Assembly (NCBI GenBank): GCA_039881145.1
Contig: JAYKKI010000004.1
Coordinates: forward strand, 45,072,501 to 45,136,500
From: Druceiella hillmani
Taxonomy: Eukaryota > Arthropoda > Insecta > Lepidoptera > Hepialidae
Reading direction: 5' to 3'
Length of the DNA stretch: 64,000 bases
The notes below the pieces were generated by a model. That model worked only from the letters and a program-made list of their open reading frames with translations, was not told the origin of the DNA and made no database searches. A program made the position numbers and the translations under genes. Each line of letters starts with the position of its first letter. Position 1 is the stretch's first letter. Below, in pieces: positions 19,259-32,579 of this stretch.

Positions 19259-22200
19259 AAAAGCAAAAATATTAAAATACCTCAATATTATTAGCTGACA
19301 TGTTCTTTTTGAATGCTACGCGTATCATGTAATCAATTCATTCCAAATTTAACCAAACAAATTAACAACTATGTGTAATTAATTTTTCAAACTAAGTGGA
19401 AATCAAAAACATGTTAGTTATTCATGGCATACATACATTCTAAATAAAATAACGTACTACCTATACAGCTGCACTTCTGATGAAAATTAGATATAGATAC
19501 ATTAAAATTTGCTGGCGTACAGGCATACGCCCATGCGGATTGACCCATTCTTAAGAATACATCTTCAGTTTGTAAGTTGTATGTGGATAATTCTGTGTGA
19601 TATGTTTAAAAAAATACTCCATTGCACTATAATTGTTCATGCGTTTACCATTCGCTTTTTCAGTTTAATACTACTTTCTCAAAATTAACCGCAAGTCAAA
19701 AAATTATTTCTTACTTTTTTAAAAACTTTTCGACGGAATATTATATAAATATTATAGTTCTTTTATTTATTCAATTTAATAATTCAACCGGTTTATCTAA
19801 ATTAATTTAGTAGCTTAGGCGTTACATAGGAGGGAATGAACTTACGAACACGTTGCTTGTTTCATAACCCCCATTTTTACCCTAGTTTAAAGTGGGTACA
19901 ACGTGAAATTATTTTTAAAACATAAATATTTTTGTAATGAAAAAATATTTACAAAGATTTTGAACGAAAATATTTACTTTTGAAGTTAGTATTAGAATGA
20001 AATTGAATAAATTATCTGATTTTTAATTTAATAAAAATTTATATTTTTCATGTTAAAACGCTGAAAAACTATGAAAATAGAATACGGAATCATTTTTCAT
20101 ATATAAATTTTGCCCCTTTCGATCCTTATTGTCTATGATAGAGACAGAAAATCCATGATAAAATCACTATGCTTTTTATTTCTGCTCCATGTCATTGCGA
20201 CTTCCAGTAGCTGTAGTCTACTTACCTGTGACCCTATATACAAAAATCAAGAAACATTCACGTTTCCTCCAAAATTTGTTAAATATTCAACATAATGCTA
20301 AGTTTTTTTTAATGCTAACGTTTAGAACATATTTCAAAATTGTAAAATTTAATTATGTTTTTCAACTTAAGCGTCAACAATATTTTAATTCTTTCATTTA
20401 TTTGATTTAATAATTTACTTTCTATTGTGCATTTTATGACACTGGAAATATAATAAAAATATAAATGGATTTTCACTCACAGCAGTTTTGTTTTTATTTT
20501 TGATACCATTTAGAGTTTTAAATTTCCAATTACTTATAAATTCCTCCCACCCGTCTTTGCCAATATTTCTTAATCCATATTACCTTTAGTTCAGCAATAT
20601 TTTAGAAAAACTGTATTTTACATACACAATACATACCTAATTAGGCTTCACATGAAAAAAAGTTAAATTACTGAATTTTTTAAATAATTTAAATATGGGG
20701 CGGAAAGAAAATGTAAATTCGCGCTTGGTTTAATGTTCGTAAATATTTCATGAGTAATAAGTAATAATATTTTTTCCGTGTAGCCTTACACTTTAGAACA
20801 TATCAAAAATTATATGCAACATATTTATTTTCAAATAATAGTTAGCCATATTAAAATATCTTGCCACATGAACTCATCTATATAATTACACAGTGCCATG
20901 GATCGATAAGTCTCCTTTCATTCACACTTAGCTTCGATTTATCAATTAATATTTTCACATTTATTATGAGTAAGAATTTGTTTAATTTACATAGTATTAT
21001 TTTTCCTTCAATTATAAACTCAGTTTGAAAGTATGCTTCCTAAAATTTGTTTCTTCACGAGTGAGATCGAAAAATAAAATGAAGAAAGGAAAAATTTCGT
21101 TTTGTTGTAAAAATTGGACACTTTTGTTATATTTAAGTTTATGGATTGAATGAAGACTGGTGGGAGTGGAGTTAACCATTTACTTATTGAATCTTAAACT
21201 GGATGTAAATTTTATGTAAGGGACATTAACAAAAATGTTATGACATTTAAGGAATTTTTTCAATTTTCCTCAAGTAATTAATAAGTACATATTTCCTTAT
21301 CACATCCGACATATGATAACGAAAGTGGCTTATAACGAAACTACGTATGTGGACACTTTTCTATTCTTTTCAAAAATACACATTGTGGTTCACGAAAATA
21401 TTTTCCAAAAATAAAGAATATTTAAAACTATTGGGAGGTATTATGTTATTTGGGGTAGTGATTTATTTCTTTTCTATATGGTCTTTTACTGCAAATTCAA
21501 TTTAACAAGTAAATATAGTAAAAACTGAACAATCAGTTAAGAAGGTTGAAAAGAAAGTGATGAAGTCTGATATAAACAGGATAACAACGCTTAAGGGATT
21601 AGGAAATTTTTCTATTATTCTTAAAACTCTTCAATTCCTTCAAATTTTACTCGTATTCCCAACATAATAAAATGTGTCTATATGCCCAAGTTTCCCATCT
21701 CCAAAACTTTCAAGATATTTAGTTCCAACAAGAGTTAAGTAATTTTTTAGACCTTTATTTTTACGACGTATTTATCAAAAAATAATTATTTTTGTCAAAA
21801 TCTTTGTAAGACTTTGGCATTGATTTTTCTTTCTACATTAAGAAACCCTCTAAATATACTTTTACCAAAAAAATCGTATCTCAATTTAACTCTGATATTA
21901 TTTCCCTTAATTTGACAGAAGGACAGAGAGACGATAAATATTATTGTAACATGACTATTCATTCAATGCCTGTATCCTGCGGGTGTATTTTAAAATGAAA
22001 TCCTAATGTAATTATTACAGGAAATAGTAAAACGTTGAATAAAATATCTTTAAAAAACCACATAGTCACTTAACTGATGCTATGAAAATTATGGATCCGT
22101 ATAATAATGCGTCATTGTTAATAAATTAATGTTAGTGAACGGCACACCTGATGCGTGAATCCGATTCGTAATTGCCCTATTTTTTTAAATTTTACAATTA

Positions 22201-25049
22201 CAATTTTATTCACATAACGTTCCCCTTGTTTACATGCATTTTTAATTCTATTAATAAAACTATTCAATTTAGTAGTACTTCTTTCTCCAAAACTCACTTC
22301 CGGGCTTAATATTTGGCACTGATATTTGAATCTGTTTTTACATTTTTATATATTTTATTTCTTCATTACTTTGTAATATTAACTATTGAGATATTATTGT
22401 ATTTAGTTTTCCACCCGTGGGTTGCTTTTACAAAGCTTTGATTATTGATGATACCAATTAGTCTACTGCTAAAAATAATTTAACGCAAGTTCAATAATAA
22501 TATAAACAAATAGTTAACATTCCTAATTTTACCCACTTTATTTATTAAGGAAATTATTTACTCTAGTAAATTTCTTAAGTTTGATTACCAACATAAATTT
22601 GTCAAATAAAAATAAACTTAATATATATTAACTAATAAAGTTATTTTTTTAGAAATATTAATACTGGTTCCCCTCAAAAAATACTGGTTCAACTACTGTC
22701 TAATACTGGTCAATACTGGTTCCGTTAAAAAATCTCGACAGTTAAATATATCTAAGCAGTTAAGTTCAATTTCCCTAAATATTTATTAATAGAATCATTT
22801 TGTTTCATTTATGATATTTAATTTTTTCTAAATCATTTCGTGTCACAGCCAAAGAAAATTTATAGGAACAAAAAACTAACTATAACGGAGTAGATATTCA
22901 AAAACTAGCTGTGATATATTTCAAACATAGCTTTTATAATAATATTAATGAATCAAAAAGTAGTTACCGACAACTCTCTTTCGTCACTTACTATTATAAG
23001 GCACCAGAAGTAAGACATCTATGAAACATTATATGCGTCGTTATATCCTAGTCGACATATTTGCATACGAAACTAAAATTTTTCACTGTATGAAAAAATT
23101 CTATTGCAAATAAGTGCTATTCTTTTAATCATTGAGCATATAATTGTAATGTAATGAACACATACGAGTTTTATTAACTAAATTTAAACTTAATAATAAC
23201 TAAATTTATACTCCGCAACAGAAAAAAAAATTTCTGTCTAGCAATTATTCGTTTACGTAATTAAAATAATTTGAGGGTATTTTGACAAGAAAACAAAGAG
23301 ATCAAGTGCAACACAAAAAATATTCTTTGCCTGATGTTTGTACCTGTGAGAAACCTAAACGAGAAAAAAAACCATGACAAATTTTACTTATGGGAGAACA
23401 ATGCTTGCCGCGCATAATAACAACTAAAATAATGCATAACTAAAATAAAAAAAAGGAATACTGGAGTTGAAAAACTGAAAAACAGAATCGATAAGTTTAA
23501 ACCCGTATACGTATATTTTGGTAATGTAAGACCACTCATGAACAAATCCAAACTTCTCCAAATCAAGTGTTCCAAGAGATTATAAACGCTACTACATCAT
23601 TATCGTTTACGTAGAAAGTTACATGTGTGATAAATTCGATACTTTACCGAGCTAAATCGCAAATTTAACATGAACTCTTCAAAAGATAAATGCTAGTTAA
23701 GGCTAACACCAAAACAAGAATCAAAATAAGGAAAAACTAAATTTGTAGAGTGAATACGATATGGCGACTATGCTACTGATATTGTACAAAAAGACAGCAA
23801 TAAATTATCTGTTATTACCTGGAACTTTTCGGTTCATGAGATTTCTAAGTGAGCCGAATTCATTAGTTGAATACTACACAAACATTAAAAAAAATTTGTT
23901 CTTTTTAACCATCCATAAAACAGCAAATAAAATTGCCACAAACTCCTGATGAGCGCGAAAATAAATAGATATAATATACACTACACTTAATCTATTTTAC
24001 ATTATTTTTATATTATTAACTTCAGTAATTACTTGAGTTCTGAATTTTTATTGATCTACTTTAAACAAATCAAAATAATTCTTACAATGCAATTTTTAGT
24101 AACTGTGCTAGATATAATACCAACACAATTTATTAACATAATGAAAGGCAGGATGTCTGGTAACATTGCAGTCGGAGCACATCAAATCCTCGTAGCCTCA
24201 CCAGGATGACTCACTGTTTTTAGTGAGTTAGAAAATCGAACTTCATTTATAAAATGGTGCCTGAATTACTTCGAGTGGCATTAACTAATTAACTTCGAAT
24301 ATTCAAAAATACTTAGAAATTAGTCACGGTAAATTACAAATATTTTACGATATTGCATAAGTTTAAACTATACAGCAACTTATTAATAAGAACCTGTCTC
24401 TTTTTATAAAGATTTTTTAGAATATATTAATTTTATCGGTTTGGTTACAATTTGATAAAACTGGACCAATTTTATGAAATTAGGTAATTTAAAAAAAAAT
24501 TCTTTAAATTTTAACTAACTGCTAAATGAAGATAGTATTTGCTGACAAATAATTCTGAACCTGTACGTAATTTTCATTTCTAACCATAAATATATCTCTG
24601 CGATCCTTAAACAAATAAAAATTTGTAATTTCGGAATCATATTGTATCTGACATCCAATTTGCGTAATTAGGGGATTTTAACCATTAATCTGTCAAAATG
24701 TGCATGTATGTTATGGAAGAGGCGGGCGTAGAAAAAAATACAAACATAAAAACTAGATTTGGCGTGAACAAATGCGGAATATTTAGAAAATATTACACAG
24801 AATAAATGTTGAAGAAAGGAATTGAAATGGTAAGAAGAAATTCTAAAAAAATGTATATTCATTCCTTGCGTATAGATAACAGCTTTTTTCATTCATAAAG
24901 AAATATGAACACATATAGTGTACGAAAGGAAACGATATATGTATGTATATTTTTTACAATTATTTGAATGTGATTGAATGCAGTTACAAAATCCACATTT
25001 CGAAGATATACTTCGCCATTAAAAATAGGTATAATTCATTAAGTACGCT
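19259..25049. other. No gene recognised
   Basis: Nearly 6 kb of AT-rich DNA with many short open stretches rich in Phe, Leu, Ile, Tyr, Asn and Lys, as expected by chance at this composition. The only repeat noticed is the aatactggtt cluster at 22660-22728. Confidence 0.5.
22660..22728. repeat. Minisatellite-like aatactggtt cluster
   Basis: The decamer aatactggtt or aatactggtc occurs four times in 69 bp, separated by 0 to 12 bp of variable sequence. No further function seen. Confidence 0.6.
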
Positions 25050-25052
25050 AAT

Positions 25053-25084
<32 letters not shown>
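25050..25084. repeat. (AT)n microsatellite
   Basis: Alternating AT, once interrupted by aa, followed by T-rich runs and a short duplication of atatatatttctgatacga at 25109-25133. Confidence 0.85.
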
Positions 25085-25361
25085 TTTTTTTTAATTTTTT
25101 TTTCTGATACGATATATATATTTCTGATACGACTGATATCGATGAAATTTTGAAACTATAAATAATAATCTTCATTTTATTTAACTTAACAACAAGCCTG
25201 TGAGAAGTAAATTTTGCAAAACACTTTAAAAGAAGGTCTTTTAATATTGAAGTAAAAATTAATACGGTTTTCTTTAAGTAATATTAAGCACCAACTATGG
25301 AAAATTTATTAGAGTTTTGATTAAATTTAATTTAGATATCATTACATGTCCACGTGACGAA

Positions 25362-25415
25362 TGTAACGAAAATATTCAAATGATCCCTTGTAACGAAAAC
25401 ATTTAAATGATCCCT
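25362..25415. repeat. Two-copy tandem repeat, 27-bp period
   Basis: Unit 25362-25388 begins tgtaacgaaaatattcaaat and ends gatccct; unit 25389-25415 begins tgtaacgaaaacatttaaat and ends the same way. Only two positions differ. Confidence 0.85.
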
Positions 25416-26185
25416 TCATAGTCCATTTTATATTTTTCTTTACTTAAAACTTTTAGAAGTACACAAAATAATGCGCTTAATATTAAACACAATAAAAATG
25501 TTCATCTATATCTTATGTAAGAAAGTGAAGTTGAAAGTCAAAATTGAATACGAACAGGAAAATTTATTTTACACATGCACTTTAACTACAGAACTCGGGT
25601 CTATGATTATAGATCTACATACATTTCAATTTGGCTCCTGATACCTTTTTCCTTTTTTTCAAAATTATAAAAGGACCTCGCAAGATTTTCCTTTTAAACG
25701 TGCCCCCGAAACTAAAAATACAAGACTATTTAAATAATGTATTTTCACTAGAAACATCAGTAAATAAAATGTTATCTTTATGGGGCTAAAATATATACAT
25801 AAAATATATTTATCTCGAAAATATTTAATTTTATATTTCAAATAATATCTGCGCACTTTTATTATTATTATTAAAAATGAGAAACGTTTAGCCTATTAGT
25901 AGGAATAACAAAATGCTCTGACATCAGACTGCGAAGAGTGGTTTTCTTTGCAATTTACCATTTTTCGACTAAATATTATACATATTATAATTACATAGTC
26001 ACCAGGGTATATTTCATTAATGATACAATCAGTTTCTAATATATGGAAATTAGTAAAATAAAAAAAAAACAGAAAAACGCGTAAACGCAAATCCCACCTT
26101 TACGTTTTATGCTTCGTACTATATTATTAATACAGAAATTATGTGGTAGAGGTAATTCAATTACGTTACTTTTTTTCAAAAATCT

Positions 26186-26187
<2 letters not shown>

Positions 26188-26240
<53 letters not shown>
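26188..26240. repeat. (AT)n microsatellite leading into a dispersed repeat
   Basis: About 50 bp of alternating AT, followed by tctatatataaaacaaagtc, the opening of the probable dispersed repeat that follows. Confidence 0.9.
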
Positions 26241-26241
<1 letters not shown>

Positions 26242-26540
26242 ATATATAAAACAAAGTCGTGTTAGTTACACCATTTATAACTCAAGAACGGGTGGACCAA
26301 TTTTTTTGTTTTTGGATTTGTCTTTATCGGGAATAGGATAATACGTATTAAAACATTAGAAAAATTCACGAAAAAAAAATTTATGTAGAAAATTCCTTTT
26401 CCCATGCATTTTGTATGGAACGGGTTTTTTGATGATATATCGAGAACGCATTGACTGATATTTTTTTTTCATTGAAAAATATATGATTATTATATATTTA
26501 TTGAATATTTTTTTATCTTGGCTTCGAAAAGTTTCCTCGC
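26241..26540 (+). repeat. Probable dispersed non-autonomous transposon fragment
   Basis: The segment opens with tatataaaacaaagtcgtgt, then ttagttacaccatttataac and tcaagaacgggtggaccaat. It later contains ccatgcattttgtatggaac and atatcgagaacgcattgact, and ends near ttcctcgcgcattgg. I recognise this layout, with an (AT)n tract before a shared tatataaa...gtgt leader and an aacggntgaaccgattt-like motif, as typical of abundant insect noncoding repeats that are often called Helitron-like. The terminal CTAG hairpin needed for a firm Helitron call was not identified. No protein-coding capacity. Confidence 0.45.
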
Positions 26541-29500
26541 GCATTGGAAAAGTAAAAAAATCTCAAATCATTCAATTGTATATAAAATGTAATATGTGAT
26601 AAATGGAAGAAAAAAAAGAAAAGAGTATGTCACAAATGAAAAACACGAACGAAAATGATGAAATGACTAACTTCTAAACTATGCATTTACATAAAATATC
26701 ATTTACTATTGATTGAGTTACCACAAAAATTCAAAAATACTTACCCTTCAAACCTCACAAATTTACTGTAACACAAACTAAAGCATATTAGACCAAAATC
26801 ATGTAATTGTATAGTTAGTACGTCTAGCTAGAGCGTGCAGCTTTGGACTTTTAAGAAAACATTTTCAACGGATTACCGATCAGCTTAATGAAGTTAGTTC
26901 AAGGATACGAGAGGCACGACGGCAGATTGTCGAAATTACCACATTAACGGAAGCTATTCCCAACTTCGCAGTTTCCTACTGCTAACTCAGTTCTTAAATC
27001 TGAAGAAATTAGACGATTTAGTTTAAATGGGATATGTGTGGTGTCCTTTCTTATACCAACCAGTAAATAGTGTTAATACCTCAGAAGAAAAGAAGTGTAA
27101 AATGAAACACATGTATCGGATTTTTTTAATACTAATATCCAATTTGTACTTAGTATTAAGTAACTGAATGTTAATCAATATTTGTATACCATAACATCAA
27201 CATAAAGCGCAGTTTCTAAGGCTTACAGCAGCTGTCTAAACTTTTGTCAACCGCATTAAATGGAAAATCATTATGCGAACATTATGAGAAGAAAAGCTCA
27301 TTACGCCAAACTTAAAATTCTATTTCAGTTGTTTTTAATACCAACAATTTGCAAAATTATTTTTCTTTTTAACATTTTTATCCGGAAGTATAAAATGCTA
27401 ATTCCTCCATTTCCCTTTAGCTAGCGAGAATACATCGTACCGAATCTCATCAAAAACTTTCGACAACATTTTAATTCAAGCCCAGTTAATTTCTTTTTAA
27501 ACTACTGATCCCAATTATTAAATTTAAAGTACAATTTTCAGGTACAAAAGGGCTTGCTCCAAATTTGAATGGGTATTATTAAGGTTTTTCTACATGTTAT
27601 ATTTCTTTCATAAGTACATTGTTGGGCTTTCTGCGATTTTATTCATTCGATATATTTTCTAGGAGAAACATTTCGATAAACCTGGTCATCTTAATTTATC
27701 ACAAAGCAATGGCCACTAAGATGAACTGAATTTTACATACAATTTTATATTTAATTTCTTAGACTGTTAAATTTCATAGCAAAGCAAAAAGTTCTGTAAT
27801 AATGAGAAATAAGATATCACTAAGGCAAGATTGTAGCCGCGAAACCATAGGATGTTCTTTGGGTATGAAGAGTGAAGATATTGTAACTTACCACAGTATA
27901 GTCACTGTTGGAGAAATATGAATTTTACCAAAATTGTTTTCTTTTACACATTGTTGTGCTAAAATAATTAATTTTTCAGACAACTGCAAACATCTCCATC
28001 AATCTGCAGTTTTTCACATTAAATCTTTTTTGTAATATTATGCATTGTTTCATCCAACGATGATAGGAGTAAAATTGTAAAAAATTATTTCCTGGCTTCC
28101 TTTACTAACTCCTTGCATTTATTAAAATTCACATAGTTTTAACATGATTTACTACTAAAAGATATTTCCATAAATATTTTGGAATTGAGAAATTATTTTA
28201 GAGTACAGAGAGATTTGTAAATTAACTTAATATGTTTTTTTCTCACAGACACATTTAAAAGAAAATAAAAGAAATTTATTCTCTATTAAAATAAAATGTT
28301 TCAAATTTAATTGAAAGTGCTTTTGTAGCGATGAATAATATAGATTAATTAACACATTTCTTCCTCATAGCCACAAATTTAAGAAAGAAACTTGTTCCAT
28401 ATTTAATATTAAATGTCTAATTTTTTTTTGAAAACGCTTTCCAGCTATACATCAAATTTGTTGAAAAACATTTTTCTTGACTTTTAATGTGCATAATACT
28501 TGGAAAAAAAATGTTATATAAAAAACGCAAAGCAACATTACCACCATATTTAATTTTGTACAAGTATGTTCTTGGAAAAATAACCACTGCATCGTTAATT
28601 TAAACTAGACAAACTTTCACTGTAAGTACAACATCGCAGGATGGCACAAGATTATGTTGAAATTTCGTGTAACATAGTTCACTGGTTACATCTATGGATC
28701 CGTCGGAAAACATTAGCGAAAAAATGCCAAATTGCTGAAAAAGAGTAATTAAAAGAAGAATAACCCGAGTATGAATGAAAGAATCACATTGAAACGTTGT
28801 AAATTGCTTCATCTTGTTTTAAAATGAGTATAGCGTTATAATAATATTCCTTTTATTCCCATTTTATCAGAATACGATTTCTTAAGTTTTTATTGGGTCC
28901 GGTAATTAAATAAGAGCAAAACCGAGTATAAAATTGTAGATGATGATTCGCCCTTTAAATCGATCTTTAATTTTGTTGAGAACATAATGGAGCAAGTGGA
29001 TATTAGTAATAGATACTGCTGTATAATGTTCTACTTATTCAAGTATTAAATTGTTTTCAAGTTAATTTTTAACACAAGATTTGGAAGTAAGAAACTTGCG
29101 TATTTCACTAAATGAAACTACCTAATTTGTCCCGTATGATAAAAATATTAAAACAAAATTATTTATTGACATTTTATATAAAATTAGGTTATTTCCTAAT
29201 GTTTTCAAAACGTGAAAATATTATGCGCTTTATTTTGATATTATGCTCAAATTTAACATGAAGAAAACCTTCAGGTGGGCACTGAGAATATCGGATTACC
29301 AGAAATGGCCAACGCAAACTCGCACTGGTATTCTAAATTTATCTAAATGTATTGAGATTCTCATGCACTTTCGACTAGCAAATGGACCAATTACATTCTT
29401 TGATGGCATTTGGATCGTTACATCCCAGCGGTTAGCAACAAATCTCTCCGCTGAATATTATACATCCAAATTACATACTTCTTCCGTTTTATTTACCATA

Positions 29501-30681
29501 GAAGTTGTGCTCCCATTTAAAAAAAATGGCGTACCAAAATATAAATTAAATATACTATTTTAATTGTTAATTAAAATACTTCTCTTATCTATGTAAATTG
29601 TCTTTCTAACAAGTTATATCAATCCTGTTTTCTGTAAATGCTTGAGGAAAATGACCGACTAAATCGGTTTAAATAAACAAGAATTCGTTCACATTCTCCT
29701 TTCTAAGATAAAATATTTTTCTAGCAGAAAAGAGACGAACTAAAACTATCAATAATCAAATTATCAATAAGCCTTTAAGGTATGAACTTCAGAGATTTAT
29801 TTACTATTTTGTAAACTATAATTATAGGTGAGGATTAAACTGCTCGTTTTTATAACGAACTGTTAATTTATTAACACCTATTTTGTAAAGTACCTACTGA
29901 CATTATTTATTCGTAATTTTGTACCCTCTGTGTGTTATTTGTATTTTGTTATTTTTTTACTCCCTTTACAATAAGTAAAATAAAGAAATACGCGAATATT
30001 CCCTCCTTCTCTAATGTTATGTAAGATAAATATATGTTAAGTACCTACTGAAATTTAAGCAAAATTAATGAAGAAACATTTACTTAATATTAGAAATAAA
30101 GTTTACATTTTTAATAGTTGTGTAATTATAGTATAATTATAAAATAGTTTCAACAAATCATTTCTTTCAGGATTATTTATTGATGATGAATATTCACTAG
30201 ACTCAAAAAATAGATCATTTACTAGGATATCTTTTTTAATTTTTATTGACATTACCGACCATACTATATATAATCTCAATTCAAACTCTCGTTTCTTCTT
30301 ACACAGTAGTACCCTTTCTGTCGTACAGCAGCATACAAAATCTTGAACCCGGCGAACGTGTTTTTTTTTAAGTCTGTGCTATATTATCTTTTTATTATTC
30401 TCTGTGCAGTCCGGTAGTTTTTTTTTTATATAGTATTTACCTCATACAGAACATATTCTCTTTGTGAACTGAATCTTTACGATGGGATAGTAAAATCATA
30501 TATTACGATGTAGCTAAGCAAAGAAAGTAATAAATTTTCCCTAATCATCAGCGCTACAATTATTCCACAATTACTGTTATCGCATTTAATGAATTGCAAG
30601 AAATAATGGAGCTCTTGGATAAATGCGAATCACTAACTAAAATTATTTTCTACAAACTTAATTATTTACTTGATAGGATTA

Positions 30682-30684
<3 letters not shown>
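26541..30684. other. No gene recognised
   Basis: AT-rich. A 106-codon plus-strand open stretch at 29243-29563 has somewhat more even composition but no recognised domain, start context or splice sites; it is not called. Confidence 0.45.

Positions 30685-30719
<35 letters not shown>
30685..30719. repeat. (AT)n microsatellite
   Basis: About 35 bp of uninterrupted alternating AT in AT-rich noncoding sequence. Confidence 0.9.
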
Positions 30720-30721
<2 letters not shown>

Positions 30722-32567
30722 CCAGTATTAGTTAATGTCAGACTTCGGTTTTTCTCTAGGCTGACGAATAAAATTTAACAAGTATGTTTCAATAGTTGAG
30801 AAAGTATATTTCTCTAAACTTATTGCAATGTATATAATATGATCTGCTTAAAATCACAAAATCAGAGTTTTCCGTATCAGAGTTTTAAGGCTTTGCAAAA
30901 CTACATGTTGATGGCATTTGTTTATGATATGCTTTTTAACCACCTACATAAGGTAGAGATGCTTCTAGGCATCCGCCAATCCAATAAATGTCCTAGCTAT
31001 GTAGTACTAGAAAAATATATAAATAATATGACAGTACTGATCAATCTTATACTTTATTAAAACTAGCTATATCAGTTAGAATGTAAGGAGTATAATTGTG
31101 TTAAGAAAAAAACTTGGTAATTAACCAATAAAAGCAACCCCTTCAAGAAATCGAATGGTCGCTGGTCGTTCCAAATGGAGATTCTACATGCACAATTTTT
31201 AAGTTTTAGCAGGCGCTTGTCTTATAATTTTTGATGTTGTAATTTAATTTCGCTTTTTGGCAATACTTGGTATAGAATTAAATTTTTTTGTTTATTTATA
31301 AACTTGTATGCATAGTATATATTGCGGACTTAGTGCTACATGAGCAACCTCTTCCAGTTAATGTTAACCATAACAATTTGTATTGAAATTTAGTTGGCGG
31401 ACTGTAACTTTTGTGACATTTTGAGGAAAACGAAAATTATTTGGTACACCTTAATAATAAATTTGTAATTAAATTTTTTTCTGTACTTACATATACCTTG
31501 CTATATATATATAATTGTAAAATACAAAACCAACAAAAAAATTAATAAAGAGTACAGATAAAATGTGAATTCTTAACAAGCAGTACGAAACTCCAAAGCA
31601 TTGCCGTTACACTTTTTATTTTGATTTTCTATTGAAAAAATACGATTTCCTATTTTTTTATCTTAATTATGAAATGAAGGGTATAAGCCTGACTTCAAGT
31701 CCTATAAACAAACTGTAATACACATAACCCTGTCCTTTATAATAAATATGATCTATTACATATTCCTTCTTACAAACTATATTTTGACATGAAAAAATGT
31801 TCGTTTCTATCTGTTTCGATTTGTCTGAAATCAAAATATATTTGTGAATTTCCTTTAACCCCTTGAGAACGAAGGTTAAAAACGCGGCTACCAGAGTTTA
31901 CAGATATCAATAAAATGATGCATAACTCTGGAATATATTATTAGATTCTAATGAAGTTTAACGTGTTTAGATAATAAGTGTAATTATGAAATGATTAAAG
32001 TATTACTTAAGTATATAAGATTATATACATATATGAGTTTATATATAATAATTATGATATAAACAATTTTAAAACCAAAAATAAATTATCACTGTTAAGA
32101 CTCACGTGAGGGTAGGGTTTTTCAAATACAAATTCTTTCATTACAGTAAAAAGTTACGGACAATTTGGTAAATGTAAAAATAAATAAAAACAAAACACAC
32201 ATCCGAACAAAAATTTAAGTTATCTAAACCGCTTGGTGAGCCATCCAAATGCGTCCGAAAAATATATTTCAAAGCGCAAAACGGAAAATGTCACTACAAC
32301 CAAACGCAATGCAGCAAACTAGTGTAATTGTTTCAAACAATTGGAAACCTTTTGAGAAACCAGGGATGAATAAAATCACACAATAAATTATAAAAAGTGC
32401 CAAAAAAATTGAAATTTAAAGGCTTACAAAAAGTTAGGAAATAGTGTTGTAGTTGATTTACAGATTTTGTATACATAAGAACGTTTCACATATAAATATC
32501 TTATTTATAACTATCTTATATATAAATATGTTATATAAACTAAATAAAATATATATTTTATATTAAC
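30720..32567. other. No gene recognised
   Basis: AT-rich noncoding sequence including a small (AT)n tract near 31501 and several ata-tata clusters at 32020-32060 and 32488-32570. Confidence 0.5.
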
Positions 32568-32579
32568 TAAATAAAACTT
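32568..32579. repeat. Left target-site duplication of RTE-like LINE
   Basis: taaataaaactt precedes the GC-rich 5' end of the element and recurs at 34325-34336. Confidence 0.75.

Noticed and set aside
29243..29563. 106-codon plus-strand open stretch with fairly even composition
   Set aside because: No domain, no convincing splice sites or start context; length is compatible with chance in 64 kb.
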